A DNA stretch of 64,000 bases from CAWIHS01 sp963836005. GTDB taxonomy: Bacteria; Pseudomonadota; Gammaproteobacteria; GRL18. Below are positions 8,144 to 17,402 of the stretch, one piece after another. The position numbers and the translations under genes were made by a program. The stretch spans positions 1-64,000 of the forward strand of contig CAWIHS010000001.1 in the NCBI GenBank assembly GCA_963836005.1. Reading direction: 5' to 3'. The notes below the pieces were generated by a model. The model worked only from the letters and a program-made list of their open reading frames with translations. It searched no databases and was not told the DNA's origin. How positions within the stretch are numbered: position 1 is the stretch's first letter; every line of letters begins with the position of its first letter.

Positions 8144-8609
8144 GTCTGAAACGGGTAATTATTTGTCTGACAATGGTAATTTAATGTTGGCAATATGTGC
8201 TATTAATTACGTAGTAGAGTTAAGAGTTTACCCTTCGGCGGGTGGTACATATAATCTGCTCAGCCAGAAGGTGCGCAGTCGTCTGGAAGCATAGTGTCAA
8301 ATCTACCGTCAGGTTGTGTATCGGTTTCTTCTCTGGGGATTGCCTATAGCAACTTTAACGGCGGGTATTATCCGGGCTACTTTTCAGAGTAACAAGCCTG
8401 GTCTATGTGTTGGTAGCGCAGCCCTGGACAGGTTTCCAAAAAATTGCCATAGCGGATCTTGTTATGGAAAGCAAAAGAAAAAGTATGATTTTTCTTTTGC
8501 TGCATTTGCAATGATTTGTGATCATTAAAAATGCTAACACATCCCTGTGCTACAAGTGTCCAGCTAAAAACAGATGGAGATTATTTAGTAATATTAAGAG
8601 GAATAAACG
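8144..8609. other. 466-bp non-coding region holding a repeat
   Basis: No gene supported. The right half contains a family-D structured repeat (listed separately). An open stretch around 8316-8528 runs into that repeat and lacks a ribosome site, so it is not called. The promoter of the downstream lipoprotein gene should lie in the last 50 bp, but no clear boxes stand out. Confidence 0.4.
8462..8578. repeat. family D structured dispersed repeat, copy 1
   Basis: Three consecutive inverted repeats: GCAAAAGAAAAA/TTTTTCTTTTGC, AATGAT/ATCATT, and a terminal GTCCA...TGGA hairpin around TAAAAAC. The same order recurs at 36960-37107 (inverted), 39206-39325 and 63836-63989, with a further decayed copy at 37117-37258. 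It cannot be coding. The structure could act as a terminator or RNA-stability element, or be a non-autonomous mobile element. Confidence 0.75.
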
Positions 8610-9059
8610 ATGTTGAATTTAAAACAAATATTGTCATCTGGATTGATGGGGATTCTGGTATTGCTAACAGGCTGTGCCGCCAGCGGCGGCAACCAGGCCG
8701 GCGAAATGGATATTCGTAGCGGAGTGATCGAATCGAACGAAAACGTACAAATCGCCAGTAATCATCATCGCGGCGTCGGCGCCGTTGTCGGCGGTCTTTC
8801 AGGTCTGGGTATTGGCAGCTTGATCGGTGGTGGTACTGGCCGCGATGTTGCGATGGTGCTCGGAGCCGTTGGGGGTGCTGTGGCAGGGAACGAGGTGCAG
8901 AAGAAATACGACGCACCGAAGCCTGGGCAGAAAATCATTGTCCGCACCTCCAATGGCATATTGGTCTCGGTAACACAGCCGCCGGACCCCGGTTTGCGCA
9001 CTGGTGAAAAGGTCTATATCCAGGGCAATGGTGAGAACGCGAGGGTCAGACCTCAGTAG
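8610..9059 (+). CDS. glycine-zipper outer membrane lipoprotein (SlyB-like)
   Basis: 149 residues behind AAGAGGA. Lipoprotein signal with lipobox LLTGC at residues 18-22. A glycine-zipper membrane region follows (GVGAVVGGLSGLGIGSLIGG, then AMVLGAVGGAVAGNEVQKKY), then a small beta domain (KIIVRTSNGILVSVTQ, LRTGEKVYIQGNGENARV). This is the layout of SlyB/PcP and 17-kDa antigen-type lipoproteins, which sit in the outer membrane and help keep its integrity. Standalone gene, followed by a strong hairpin. Confidence 0.85.
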   Translation: MLNLKQILSSGLMGILVLLTGCAASGGNQAGEMDIRSGVIESNENVQIASNHHRGVGAVVGGLSGLGIGSLIGGGTGRDVAMVLGAVGGAVAGNEVQKKYDAPKPGQKIIVRTSNGILVSVTQPPDPGLRTGEKVYIQGNGENARVRPQ

Positions 9060-9075
9060 CGATACACTAACGTAC

Positions 9076-9106
9076 CTGTCGCGCTTACATGGCGAGAGCG
9101 CGACAG
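9076..9106 (+). terminator. hairpin after the glycine-zipper lipoprotein gene
   Basis: Perfect 10-bp stem CTGTCGCGCT/AGCGCGACAG with an 11-base loop, 17 bp after the stop codon. The T-run is weak (ACTATTTG), so termination may be partial. Confidence 0.6.
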
Positions 9107-9363
9107 ACTATTTGTATGTTGATGCAGGGACTTCGTCAGCATCGTCACATGAAGTACTACAGGCTTGCTGTCTGCCTACAAATAGGTGATCACCCCGGAT
9201 AACGGTGCTGACTTGCAGCCCCGCGCGCAGGGGCAATTGATGTTTCCCAAATAGTCACTGAAAGCTGCAGCGCTTTTTCATAAACGATTGTCAGTGCAGG
9301 AAGGCCCCGCTAATCCAGCATATATACATTGGATGCGGTTCAATGAATACCGAGTATAAAGGA
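9107..9363. other. intergenic region between convergent genes
   Basis: No gene or clear site seen here, apart from the hairpin listed just upstream. It separates the lipoprotein gene from the convergent queF. Confidence 0.4.
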
Positions 9364-9753
9364 TTAAGGTAAATGTACTGGCTGTGGTGGTATCCAGTGT
9401 TCAGCCCGATGTTCAGCGATGACGGTGGTGTAAATACCGCCACGAACGTAGAATTCGGCAGTGATACGCATAAAACGCGGCTGTGTTACGGCCACCAGAT
9501 CTGAAAGCATCTCATTGGTGACTTTTTCATGAAATGCACCCTCATCCCGGAACGACCACATATACATTTTCAGCGACTTGAGCTCTACACATTTTTTATC
9601 CGCAATATATTCGATATTGATGGTTGCAAAATCGGGCTGTCCGGTTTTAGGACACAGGCAGGTAAATTCAGGGACTTTGATGCGTATGGTAAAGTCCCGT
9701 TCAGGGGTAGGATTATCAAAGGTTTCTAAATCTTTACTGGGTTGACTTGGCAT
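9364..9753 (-). CDS. queF: NADPH-dependent preQ1 reductase QueF (type I)
   Basis: 129 residues, the short unimodular QueF form. It reduces 7-cyano-7-deazaguanine to 7-aminomethyl-7-deazaguanine in queuosine synthesis for tRNA. The catalytic cysteine lies in PEFTCLCPKTGQPDFA, followed by IEYIADKKCVELKSLKMYMW with the substrate-binding Glu-Leu-Lys-Ser segment, then FHEKVTNEMLSDL. All key residues are present. Convergent with the lipoprotein gene and divergent from smc, with about 190 bp between the starts of queF and smc. Confidence 0.95.
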   Translation of the reverse strand: MPSQPSKDLETFDNPTPERDFTIRIKVPEFTCLCPKTGQPDFATINIEYIADKKCVELKSLKMYMWSFRDEGAFHEKVTNEMLSDLVAVTQPRFMRITAEFYVRGGIYTTVIAEHRAEHWIPPQPVHLP

Positions 9754-9941
9754 ATAATATCTCTGATTTTTAACAGGCCAGGGGCGAAAATAGCTAATAA
9801 AATCAGCAATTCTACACCATCAGTTAAAGTTAAAACAGATGAAACCGGAATTGATTGATCAGGCTAGTGGATTTTTACCTGGTTTAAGATTATTATTGGA
9901 TGTTTTATAAAATCTCACCTAATCATCAAAACAATTATTTA

Positions 9942-12900
9942 ATGCGTCTAAGCAAAATCAAACTTGCGGGTTTTAAATCATTCGTCGATCCCACTGTATT
10001 GTCTTTTCCCAGTGATCTGGTCAGTATTCTGGGGCCTAATGGCTGTGGTAAATCCAATACCATTGATGCTGTGCGCTGGGTTATGGGGGAAAGTTCAGCA
10101 AAAAATTTGCGTGGTAATTCCATGACTGATGTTATTTTTAACGGTTCGTCTGGGCGTAAGCCCATTGGCCAGGCTTCGGTCGAACTGGTGTTTGACAATT
10201 CAGACGGTACCATCATGGGGGAATATGCCAAATATAATGAAATTTCTGTTAAACGTAGCGTTAATCGTGAGGCTCAATCACAATATTATCTGAACAATGC
10301 CCGTTGCCGACGTCGTGATGTTACAGATTTATTTTTGGGTACAGGTCTGGGGCCGCGTAGTTATTCGATTATAGAACAGGGCATGATTTCCCGGCTGATT
10401 GAATCCAGGCCGGAAGAATTGCGGGTTTATATTGAAGAAGCAGCAGGTATTTCAAAATACAAGGAACGGCGAAAGGAAACAGAAACCAGGATTCGACATA
10501 CACGTGAAAATCTGGAACGACTGGATGATTTGCGAGCCGAACTGGAAAAACAGATAGCCCACTTGCAGCGCCAGGCCAGAACTGCTGAGAAATATACTGA
10601 ATACAAAAAAGAAGAACGACTGACCAGAGCTCAATTGCAGGCTTTACGCTGGGATACTAATGACAAACAGGTGCAGCTTCAAAATGCAAAAATTACTGCC
10701 AAAGAAACGTTACTTGAACAATATATGGCTCAACTTCGGGCTACAGAAGCGGGTATTGAAACGTCCAGGGAAGAACATATAGAGGCCAATGAAACATTTA
10801 ATGAGATCCAGGGCGAATTTTATCGTGTCGGTGCAGAAATTGCCCGGGTAGAACAGGCCATCACTCATGCCAGGGAAAAATCTCTGCAGCATCATGAAGA
10901 TCTGCTGCAGGCTGAAAAATCCTATGAAAGTGCCCATGTGGATTTACAGGAAGATCAGCAAAAAAACATTCATCTGGCAGCACAAGTTGAAGAGCTAGAG
11001 CCTGAATTTGAACAGGCTCAGGAAGTTGAACATCAATCAGGCGAATTGCTGGCCGAATATGAGTCTTCCATGCAGGAATGGCAAATGCGCTGGGATGAGT
11101 TCAATCAGGACTCACAGGAACCCTCTCAAACAGCGCAGGTTGAGAGGGCCAGAATCAACCAGCTGGAACTGAATATCAGCAACCAGGAGCGCCGTGCCGA
11201 AAAACTGGCAGAAGAACTGCAGCATTTTTCTTTTGAACACCTGAATGAATCCATTGCGCAACTGGAATCTGAAACAGCAGCAACTGAAGATTTAACTGCA
11301 GATATACAGCAACAGCTTGATACAGAAAGAGAAGCTATCCAGTCTATTCGTGATATGAATCATGAGAATAACCAGCAATTGGATTCCTTTCGCAGCGAAC
11401 TGCAATCTCTCAAAGGCCGTAAATCTTCACTGGAAGCTTTGCAGCAGGCAGCACTTGGTAAAACCGACAAATCTCTGAACGAGTGGCTGGAAATACATCA
11501 CCTCAATGATAACCCCCGTTTGGCAGAAAAAATTTCTGTACACGATGGCTGGGACAATGCCGTTGAGTGTGTGCTTGGAAGTTTTCTCGAAGCGACCTGC
11601 GTAGAACAACTGGATCCATTCATCAGCTCTCTCACAGATATCCAGGATAATGGCGTCAATCTGCTCGAAACAGCTTCCTCGGTGTTAAATGATAGCGACA
11701 CACAGCCAACTCCAGCTATAGCACTGCCATTATTGAGTCAATTTATCATGCCTGCTGAACTGGTGCAGCCTCTGGTTGCAAATGTGTTTGCTGCTGAAGA
11801 TCTGTCTGCTGCATTGGCACAACGAAAACGATTGAGTGCTAAACAGTCTATTATTACCAAACAGGGAATCTGGATAGGTTCCAACTGGCTGCGGATAATT
11901 CAGGAAAGTGATCATAAGGGCGGGATTCTGCTCAGAGAACAGGAATTAAAAGTTCTCCAGCAGCAGTTATCCGAGGCTGAAGATAATGTATCCCATCTGA
12001 GTGAACAGGTTGAACAGGGACGTATTGAGCTCCAGGATAAAGAACATCTGCGGGACAATATCCAGACAGAATTTAATCAGCAAAACCGAAAATTGTCAGA
12101 ACTGCGTTCACAATTAAGTGCCAAACAGGCCCGCCTTGAACAGATGAACAGCCGTAAACAGCGCATTGAAAGTGATGTCAATGATATTCTTGAACAGATT
12201 GAAGCAGAAAAAATTTCCATTGAAGAATCTACTGAACGTCTGCATACCGCTCTGGAAATGATTGAAACCTATTCTGCTCAACGTGAAGAGTTAACCCTTG
12301 AAAGAGAAGATTTTCAGCACAAACTGGCAGAGATTCGAGTTAAAGCCAGGGAAGACCGGGAAAACAGTCATGCCCTGGAAATAAAACTTCGCGGCATAAA
12401 AAGTGAGCTCAATTCCACAGAACTGGCAATTTCACGTTTACAGGGCCATCTTGAAGATTTAGCATCAAGACGTGAACAATTGCTCGGCTTGATTCATGCA
12501 GATGATGATCCGGTTGAGCGTTTCAATCAGGAGCTTGAAATCCTGCTCGAAGACAGGCTTCAGGTTGAAGAAAAACTGACTGCAGCTCGCACACAGGTAG
12601 ATGAACTGGAGCATCAGTTGAGAGAGTTCGATCAACAACGCAGCCAGGTCGAAAATGAGCTGCAGAACACGCGCAATCAGCTGGAAGAAATCAGACTGGC
12701 CTCCCAGGAACTCATAGTGCGTCGTGAGACTTTACTGGAACAGGTCAATGAATCTGGATATACATTAACAGAATTACTTGAAAATATGCCTGAGCAGGCA
12801 AATGATCGAGTATGGAAGGAACAACTGGATCAGATAGGATTGCGTATTCAGCGCCTGGGTTCTATTAATCTGGCGGCCATCGATGAATATAAGGAACAAT

Positions 12901-13469
12901 CAGCGCGTAAGGAATATCTGGATTCTCAGAATGAAGATTTGCTCAAAGCCCTGGATACACTGGAGGGTGCTATTGCCAAAATCGATCGTGAAACACGTAC
13001 CCGTTTCAGAGAAACTTTTGATAAAATTAATTCGGGCGTACAGCGTCTCTTTCCCAAACTGTTTGGCGGAGGGCATGCTTATCTGGATTTAACCGGGGAT
13101 GATTTGCTGAATACCGGGGTAACTATTATGGCACGGCCTCCCGGCAAGAGAAACAGTACTATCCATCTGTTATCCGGGGGTGAAAAAGCCATGACCGCAG
13201 TGGCTCTGGTCTTTGCCATTTTTGAACTGAATCCGGCGCCATTCTGTATGCTCGATGAAGTTGATGCCCCCCTGGATGAAGCCAATGTAGGCCGTTTTTG
13301 TGCCATGGTTAAAGAAATGTCAGACAAAGTGCAATTTATTTATATTACACATAATAAAACCACAATGGAGATGTCCGATCATCTGTGTGGTGTTACAATG
13401 AAAGAACCAGGTGTATCACGTATCGTCGATGTGGATATTCATGAAGCTGTAGAAATGGTGGAAAGCTAA
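9942..13469 (+). CDS. smc: chromosome segregation protein SMC
   Basis: 1175 residues, usual length for bacterial SMC. The ATG giving MRLSKIKLAGFKSF was taken; an earlier in-frame ATG adds a non-conserved tail. Walker A GPNGCGKSN is at residues 31-39. Long coiled coils flank a hinge around residues 500-650 (DGWDNAVECVLGSFLEATCV). The C-terminal head holds the signature LLSGGEKAMTAVALVFAIF and Walker B FCMLDEVDAPLDEANV. SMC dimers with ScpAB compact and separate chromosomes; the scp genes are not here. Followed by zipA after four bases, then ligA, the standard gammaproteobacterial cluster. Confidence 0.97.
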   Translation: MRLSKIKLAGFKSFVDPTVLSFPSDLVSILGPNGCGKSNTIDAVRWVMGESSAKNLRGNSMTDVIFNGSSGRKPIGQASVELVFDNSDGTIMGEYAKYNEISVKRSVNREAQSQYYLNNARCRRRDVTDLFLGTGLGPRSYSIIEQGMISRLIESRPEELRVYIEEAAGISKYKERRKETETRIRHTRENLERLDDLRAELEKQIAHLQRQARTAEKYTEYKKEERLTRAQLQALRWDTNDKQVQLQNAKITAKETLLEQYMAQLRATEAGIETSREEHIEANETFNEIQGEFYRVGAEIARVEQAITHAREKSLQHHEDLLQAEKSYESAHVDLQEDQQKNIHLAAQVEELEPEFEQAQEVEHQSGELLAEYESSMQEWQMRWDEFNQDSQEPSQTAQVERARINQLELNISNQERRAEKLAEELQHFSFEHLNESIAQLESETAATEDLTADIQQQLDTEREAIQSIRDMNHENNQQLDSFRSELQSLKGRKSSLEALQQAALGKTDKSLNEWLEIHHLNDNPRLAEKISVHDGWDNAVECVLGSFLEATCVEQLDPFISSLTDIQDNGVNLLETASSVLNDSDTQPTPAIALPLLSQFIMPAELVQPLVANVFAAEDLSAALAQRKRLSAKQSIITKQGIWIGSNWLRIIQESDHKGGILLREQELKVLQQQLSEAEDNVSHLSEQVEQGRIELQDKEHLRDNIQTEFNQQNRKLSELRSQLSAKQARLEQMNSRKQRIESDVNDILEQIEAEKISIEESTERLHTALEMIETYSAQREELTLEREDFQHKLAEIRVKAREDRENSHALEIKLRGIKSELNSTELAISRLQGHLEDLASRREQLLGLIHADDDPVERFNQELEILLEDRLQVEEKLTAARTQVDELEHQLREFDQQRSQVENELQNTRNQLEEIRLASQELIVRRETLLEQVNESGYTLTELLENMPEQANDRVWKEQLDQIGLRIQRLGSINLAAIDEYKEQSARKEYLDSQNEDLLKALDTLEGAIAKIDRETRTRFRETFDKINSGVQRLFPKLFGGGHAYLDLTGDDLLNTGVTIMARPPGKRNSTIHLLSGGEKAMTAVALVFAIFELNPAPFCMLDEVDAPLDEANVGRFCAMVKEMSDKVQFIYITHNKTTMEMSDHLCGVTMKEPGVSRIVDVDIHEAVEMVES

Positions 13470-13473
13470 AAAA

Positions 13474-14538
13474 ATGGATGAATTAACTTTTTTACTGATT
13501 TTGGCCGGGATTGGTATCGTGTTGCTGGTGGCAATGTTTACCTATTACCGACACCACAAAAAAATTCATGATGAAATACAGGATTTTAATCGTCATCACG
13601 ACATGGATGATGTGCTTCTGGATGATCACTCCAAAGCGAATCCTTTTCACGCACCGTTAAAGGATGAAGAGCTGCCGTCATCTTTTAACAGCGGTGAATA
13701 TGATAATATTGACTTTGATAAAATCTTCAATAAGAGTCAGAACAGCAGGGCAGATAATAATGACTCTTCACAGGTAACAACAGCAGCGCCGGTTATTCCT
13801 AACCGACGGGCAAGCGTTGCCGAGGCTGTATCTGATGCACAGCCCCTGTCAGGTGCACAGAGGACATCTGAGATAACTCCGCCGGGAACTGACAAGCAGC
13901 CCCCTGAGACTAACCCCCCGCAAATAGTCAATGAAACGCAGGTTACTGAAAAACAGTCCGTAAATAGCCGTTCGGCGTCAATTACCAGCGCCGACACAGG
14001 CGAACCTGAAAAGCCGCCGGCAACAATTTCTGCGCAGCATAAGACACCACAGACTATAGAACTAATTTATGAACCGCTGCCAAAGGATGTTAATGATCTG
14101 ATTCTGTCTTTTACCATTGTTTCCCGTGGAGAAAAGTTTACCGGACTAAATTTAGTAAAAGCTTTTGAAGAGTCGGGTTTGCGCTTTGGCGAAATGAATA
14201 TTTTTCATTATCCAGGTGATAATAAACCGCAGACTTATGCCTTGTTCAGCGCCGCCAATCTGGTTGAACCTGGTACTTTCAATATGCATGAACTGGAAAG
14301 CTTTAGCAGTCCGGGCATTTCCTTATTTATGCGCTTACCCACCCGCAAATCAGCTTTTGATGCGTTTGACGAATTTCTGCATACTTCCAGACAGCTGGCG
14401 CAGAAACTATCCGGAGAGCTTTGTGATGAAGCTCGTAATCAACTCACACAACAATCGATTAGCCACAAAAAAGAACAAATTAAAAAACTTCAGTTTGAGC
14501 TGACCAAAGCCAGAAAAATAGCTGAATTGAGTAAATAA
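13474..14538 (+). CDS. zipA: cell division protein ZipA
   Basis: 354 residues. N-terminal membrane helix (FLLILAGIGIVLLVAMFTYY) with the N-terminus outside, a short charged stretch, a long Pro/Thr/Ser-rich flexible linker of about 150 residues, and the C-terminal FtsZ-binding domain (LILSFTIVSRGEKFTGLNLV, MNIFHYPGDN, FNMHELESFSSPGISLFMRL). ZipA tethers FtsZ to the inner membrane at the division site. The gene lies tightly between smc and ligA. The linker is low-complexity and likely variable. Confidence 0.95.
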   Translation: MDELTFLLILAGIGIVLLVAMFTYYRHHKKIHDEIQDFNRHHDMDDVLLDDHSKANPFHAPLKDEELPSSFNSGEYDNIDFDKIFNKSQNSRADNNDSSQVTTAAPVIPNRRASVAEAVSDAQPLSGAQRTSEITPPGTDKQPPETNPPQIVNETQVTEKQSVNSRSASITSADTGEPEKPPATISAQHKTPQTIELIYEPLPKDVNDLILSFTIVSRGEKFTGLNLVKAFEESGLRFGEMNIFHYPGDNKPQTYALFSAANLVEPGTFNMHELESFSSPGISLFMRLPTRKSAFDAFDEFLHTSRQLAQKLSGELCDEARNQLTQQSISHKKEQIKKLQFELTKARKIAELSK

Positions 14539-14539
14539 T

Positions 14540-16588
14540 GTGACTACTTCCGAGGTTGCAAAACCAGAGCAGCAGATCCGGAAATTACGTGAAACCATCA
14601 ATCATCATGCACAACGTTATTATGTATATGATGACCCCGAAATTTCTGATGCAGAATATGATGCTCTGTTCCGACAGTTAGAGGAACTGGAAAACAGGCA
14701 TCCTGAACTTATCACCGCGGATTCACCAAGTCAACGAGTAGGCGGAGAAGTTCTGCAGGGTTTTCATCAGGTCAGGCATCAGATACCGATGCTTTCTCTG
14801 TCGAATGCATTCAGTAGTGCAGAGCTTAATGAATTTTTTCGCCGCATTTCAGACTTACTGCAGCACTCGCGTTTTCAAATAGTTGCCGAGCCTAAACTGG
14901 ATGGTCTGGCCATCAATCTGCGCTATGAAAACGGCTTACTGGTTCAGGCAGCAACCCGAGGCGATGGACAAACGGGAGAAGATGTGACGCAAAATGTCAG
15001 AACCATTCCCTCAGTTCCGTTAACCTTACAACATGATGATTTTCCACAACTGCTTGAGGTGCGCGGCGAAATTATTATGCCCAAAGCCGGCTTTGAAAAA
15101 TTAAACCAGCAGCAGCTTAAAAAGGGTGAAAAACTTTTTGTTAATCCCAGGAATGCGGCCGCCGGCAGCTTGCGGCAACTGGACTCAAAAGTGACCGCCC
15201 GTAGACCGCTGTTCATGTATTGCTATAGTCATGGTGCTGTTTCTGGTGAAAACTCTCACTTTCCCCTCAAGCCCACCCATCATGAAATCATGCAGCAATT
15301 TGCCTACTGGGGGCTGACAGTGAATTCGCAGGGTAAAGTTCTCGACAGCGTGCAGGATTGTATCGGATATTATCAGGCCATGCAGCAAAAGCGCGCCGAT
15401 TTACCCTATGAAATTGACGGGGTGGTCTACAAGATTGACAGTATTGCGCAGCAACAACAGGCCGGTTTCATTTCGCGCGCTCCACGCTGGGCTATTGCCT
15501 ACAAATTTCCCGCAGAAGAGGCTGTAACGACACTGCTGGATATCGATGTTCAGGTAGGGCGCACTGGTGCCCTGACTCCGGTGGCACGACTTGAGCCTGT
15601 GTTTGTGGGCGGCGTCACGGTAACTAATGCAACCTTGCATAATCAGGATGAAATTAAGCGTAAAGATGTCAGGATTGGCGATCAGGTTATTGTCCGGCGC
15701 GCCGGAGATGTGATCCCGGAAGTGGTACAGGCGGTGTTATCTAAACGCTCACCAACGGCCAAACCCTATATGATGCCTGATCATTGTCCGGTCTGCGGTT
15801 CCAGGGCTGAACGTCCTCCAGGAGAGGCTAAATCACGCTGTACCGGAGGGCTTTATTGCCCAGCGCAGCGTAAAGAAGCCATCAAACATTTTGCTTCGCG
15901 TAAGGCGCTTGATATTGACGGTCTGGGTGACAAACTGGTGGAACAGATGGTGGATCAGGAAATGATCCACAGTGTTGCTGATATTTTTGAGCTTAAGGCC
16001 GAACAAATAACAGCCATGGAGCGGATGGGGCAGAAATCTGCGGCTAATCTCATTCAAGCCATTAACCACAGTAAACAGACCACCTTGCCGCGCTTCCTCT
16101 ATGCCCTCGGGATCCGTGAAGTGGGCGAAGCTACGGCAAATGCCCTGGCAAATCATTTTAAAGTCCTTGAAGCCATCCAGCATGCCCCTGAGGAAGATCT
16201 GCAGTCTGTGCCGGATGTAGGACCAGTGGTGGCACATAATATTATCACCTTTTTACAGCAGCCGCATAATCAGGAAGTAATACAAAAACTGCTTGATTCT
16301 GGTATACACTGGCCAAAAATGGAAATGCGAGATGAACAACAGTTACCGCTGGCGGGAAAAACTGCTGTACTGACGGGAACCCTGACCCGGATGTCACGAG
16401 ATGAAGCAAAAGCCCGTTTGACTGAACTGGGTGTCAAAGTCACTGTCAGTGTATCAAAAAACACTGACATGGTGATTGCCGGAGAAAAAGCCGGTTCAAA
16501 ACTGAAAAAAGCTGCCCAACTGGGTATAGAAGTACTGGATGAGGAAGCCATGTTAAAATTATTTCAAACACATCCAACTACCGGCTAA
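14540..16588 (+). CDS. ligA: NAD-dependent DNA ligase LigA
   Basis: 682 residues. Starts at GTG one base after the zipA stop. Domain order: Ia/adenylation with NAD-binding YYVYDDPEISDAEYD, catalytic lysine K119 in AEPKLDGLAIN, OB fold (VGRTGALTPVARLEPV), zinc finger (HCPVCGSRAER, then RCTGGLYCPAQRK), helix-hairpin-helix repeats (GIREVGEATANALA) and a C-terminal BRCT domain (LAGKTAVLTGTLTRMSRDEA). Seals nicks in replication and repair. The protein looks complete and active. Confidence 0.97.
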   Translation: MTTSEVAKPEQQIRKLRETINHHAQRYYVYDDPEISDAEYDALFRQLEELENRHPELITADSPSQRVGGEVLQGFHQVRHQIPMLSLSNAFSSAELNEFFRRISDLLQHSRFQIVAEPKLDGLAINLRYENGLLVQAATRGDGQTGEDVTQNVRTIPSVPLTLQHDDFPQLLEVRGEIIMPKAGFEKLNQQQLKKGEKLFVNPRNAAAGSLRQLDSKVTARRPLFMYCYSHGAVSGENSHFPLKPTHHEIMQQFAYWGLTVNSQGKVLDSVQDCIGYYQAMQQKRADLPYEIDGVVYKIDSIAQQQQAGFISRAPRWAIAYKFPAEEAVTTLLDIDVQVGRTGALTPVARLEPVFVGGVTVTNATLHNQDEIKRKDVRIGDQVIVRRAGDVIPEVVQAVLSKRSPTAKPYMMPDHCPVCGSRAERPPGEAKSRCTGGLYCPAQRKEAIKHFASRKALDIDGLGDKLVEQMVDQEMIHSVADIFELKAEQITAMERMGQKSAANLIQAINHSKQTTLPRFLYALGIREVGEATANALANHFKVLEAIQHAPEEDLQSVPDVGPVVAHNIITFLQQPHNQEVIQKLLDSGIHWPKMEMRDEQQLPLAGKTAVLTGTLTRMSRDEAKARLTELGVKVTVSVSKNTDMVIAGEKAGSKLKKAAQLGIEVLDEEAMLKLFQTHPTTG

Positions 16589-16718
16589 TTAAACAGCAGC
16601 CGCCATTTCCAGCTATTTTTTTAAGCTAGACTTTTGAGCTATCTATACCAGCTTGATTAAAGCTCAACAGGGTGTGCTGTTATTATTTAATTAAAAGTAC
16701 CACAACCAGGCAAAAGAC

Positions 16719-17216
16719 TTGCATAGAGTTTCTCTTTTTGTTGACGTTCAAAACATTTATTACACCACCAGAGACAGTTATCAATGTCATTTTAATTACA
16801 ATGCATTCTGGGCGTGTGCCACTCGGGGACGAAAAGTTATTCATGCTTTTGCTTATGCGATTCATCGCGGCAGTGAAAAGCAGGTTCAGTTTCAAAATAT
16901 TCTCCGCGGAATAGGCTTTGAAGTTAAACTCAAGCCCTATATCCAGCGCAGTGACGGAACCGCAAAAGGTGACTGGGATGTTGGGATCACTCTTGACGTT
17001 ATGGAGTATGCGGCGCAATCTGATGTGATTGTACTTGCTTCAGGGGATGGCGATTTTGATATGCTGCTGGATAGAGCAAAGCAAAGGTATCATGTCGAAA
17101 CGGAAGTCTATGGTGTCCCGGGCCTGACATCTACGTCCTTAATGCAGGCAGCTTCCAGATTTATTCCCATCGAAGAATCATTGCTTTTAAGACCCCCAAA
17201 ATTGCCTTTGCGATGA
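16719..17216 (+). CDS. NYN-domain (LabA/DUF88-type) protein
   Basis: 165 residues with a TTG start; the family motif begins at once (RVSLFVDVQNIYY). NYN domains have a PIN-like fold and are predicted metal-dependent RNases. The acidic residues are in place: D9, D85/D87 in KGDWDVGITLDV, and D110/D112 in LASGDGDFDMLLDRA. No extra OST-HTH domain. The next gene on the same strand, 186 bp downstream, encodes a large protein kinase with a coiled-coil tail. The pairing may be functional, but the gap leaves room for a separate promoter. Cytoplasmic; RNA target unknown. Confidence 0.85.
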   Translation: MHRVSLFVDVQNIYYTTRDSYQCHFNYNAFWACATRGRKVIHAFAYAIHRGSEKQVQFQNILRGIGFEVKLKPYIQRSDGTAKGDWDVGITLDVMEYAAQSDVIVLASGDGDFDMLLDRAKQRYHVETEVYGVPGLTSTSLMQAASRFIPIEESLLLRPPKLPLR

Positions 17217-17402
17217 TTGAATGCAAACACCTTGATTTATAGTTTTGATTTACAGGAATTGTCGATAAATGAAAATCGTTTTCCTTTCAGTTTTATCGTT
17301 ATTGTGCTAGCTTTAAGAGACATCATGGTATGTTAGAGATTAATATTTAAATAAGTTAATCCAATTTGTTGCTGATTATAATTTGTCTTGCGGAGGATAA
17401 GA

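Noticed and set aside
8316..8528. 70-codon open frame ending in a family D repeat
   Set aside because: Its C-terminal part is translated repeat sequence (KQKKKYDFSFA), so it is not a gene.
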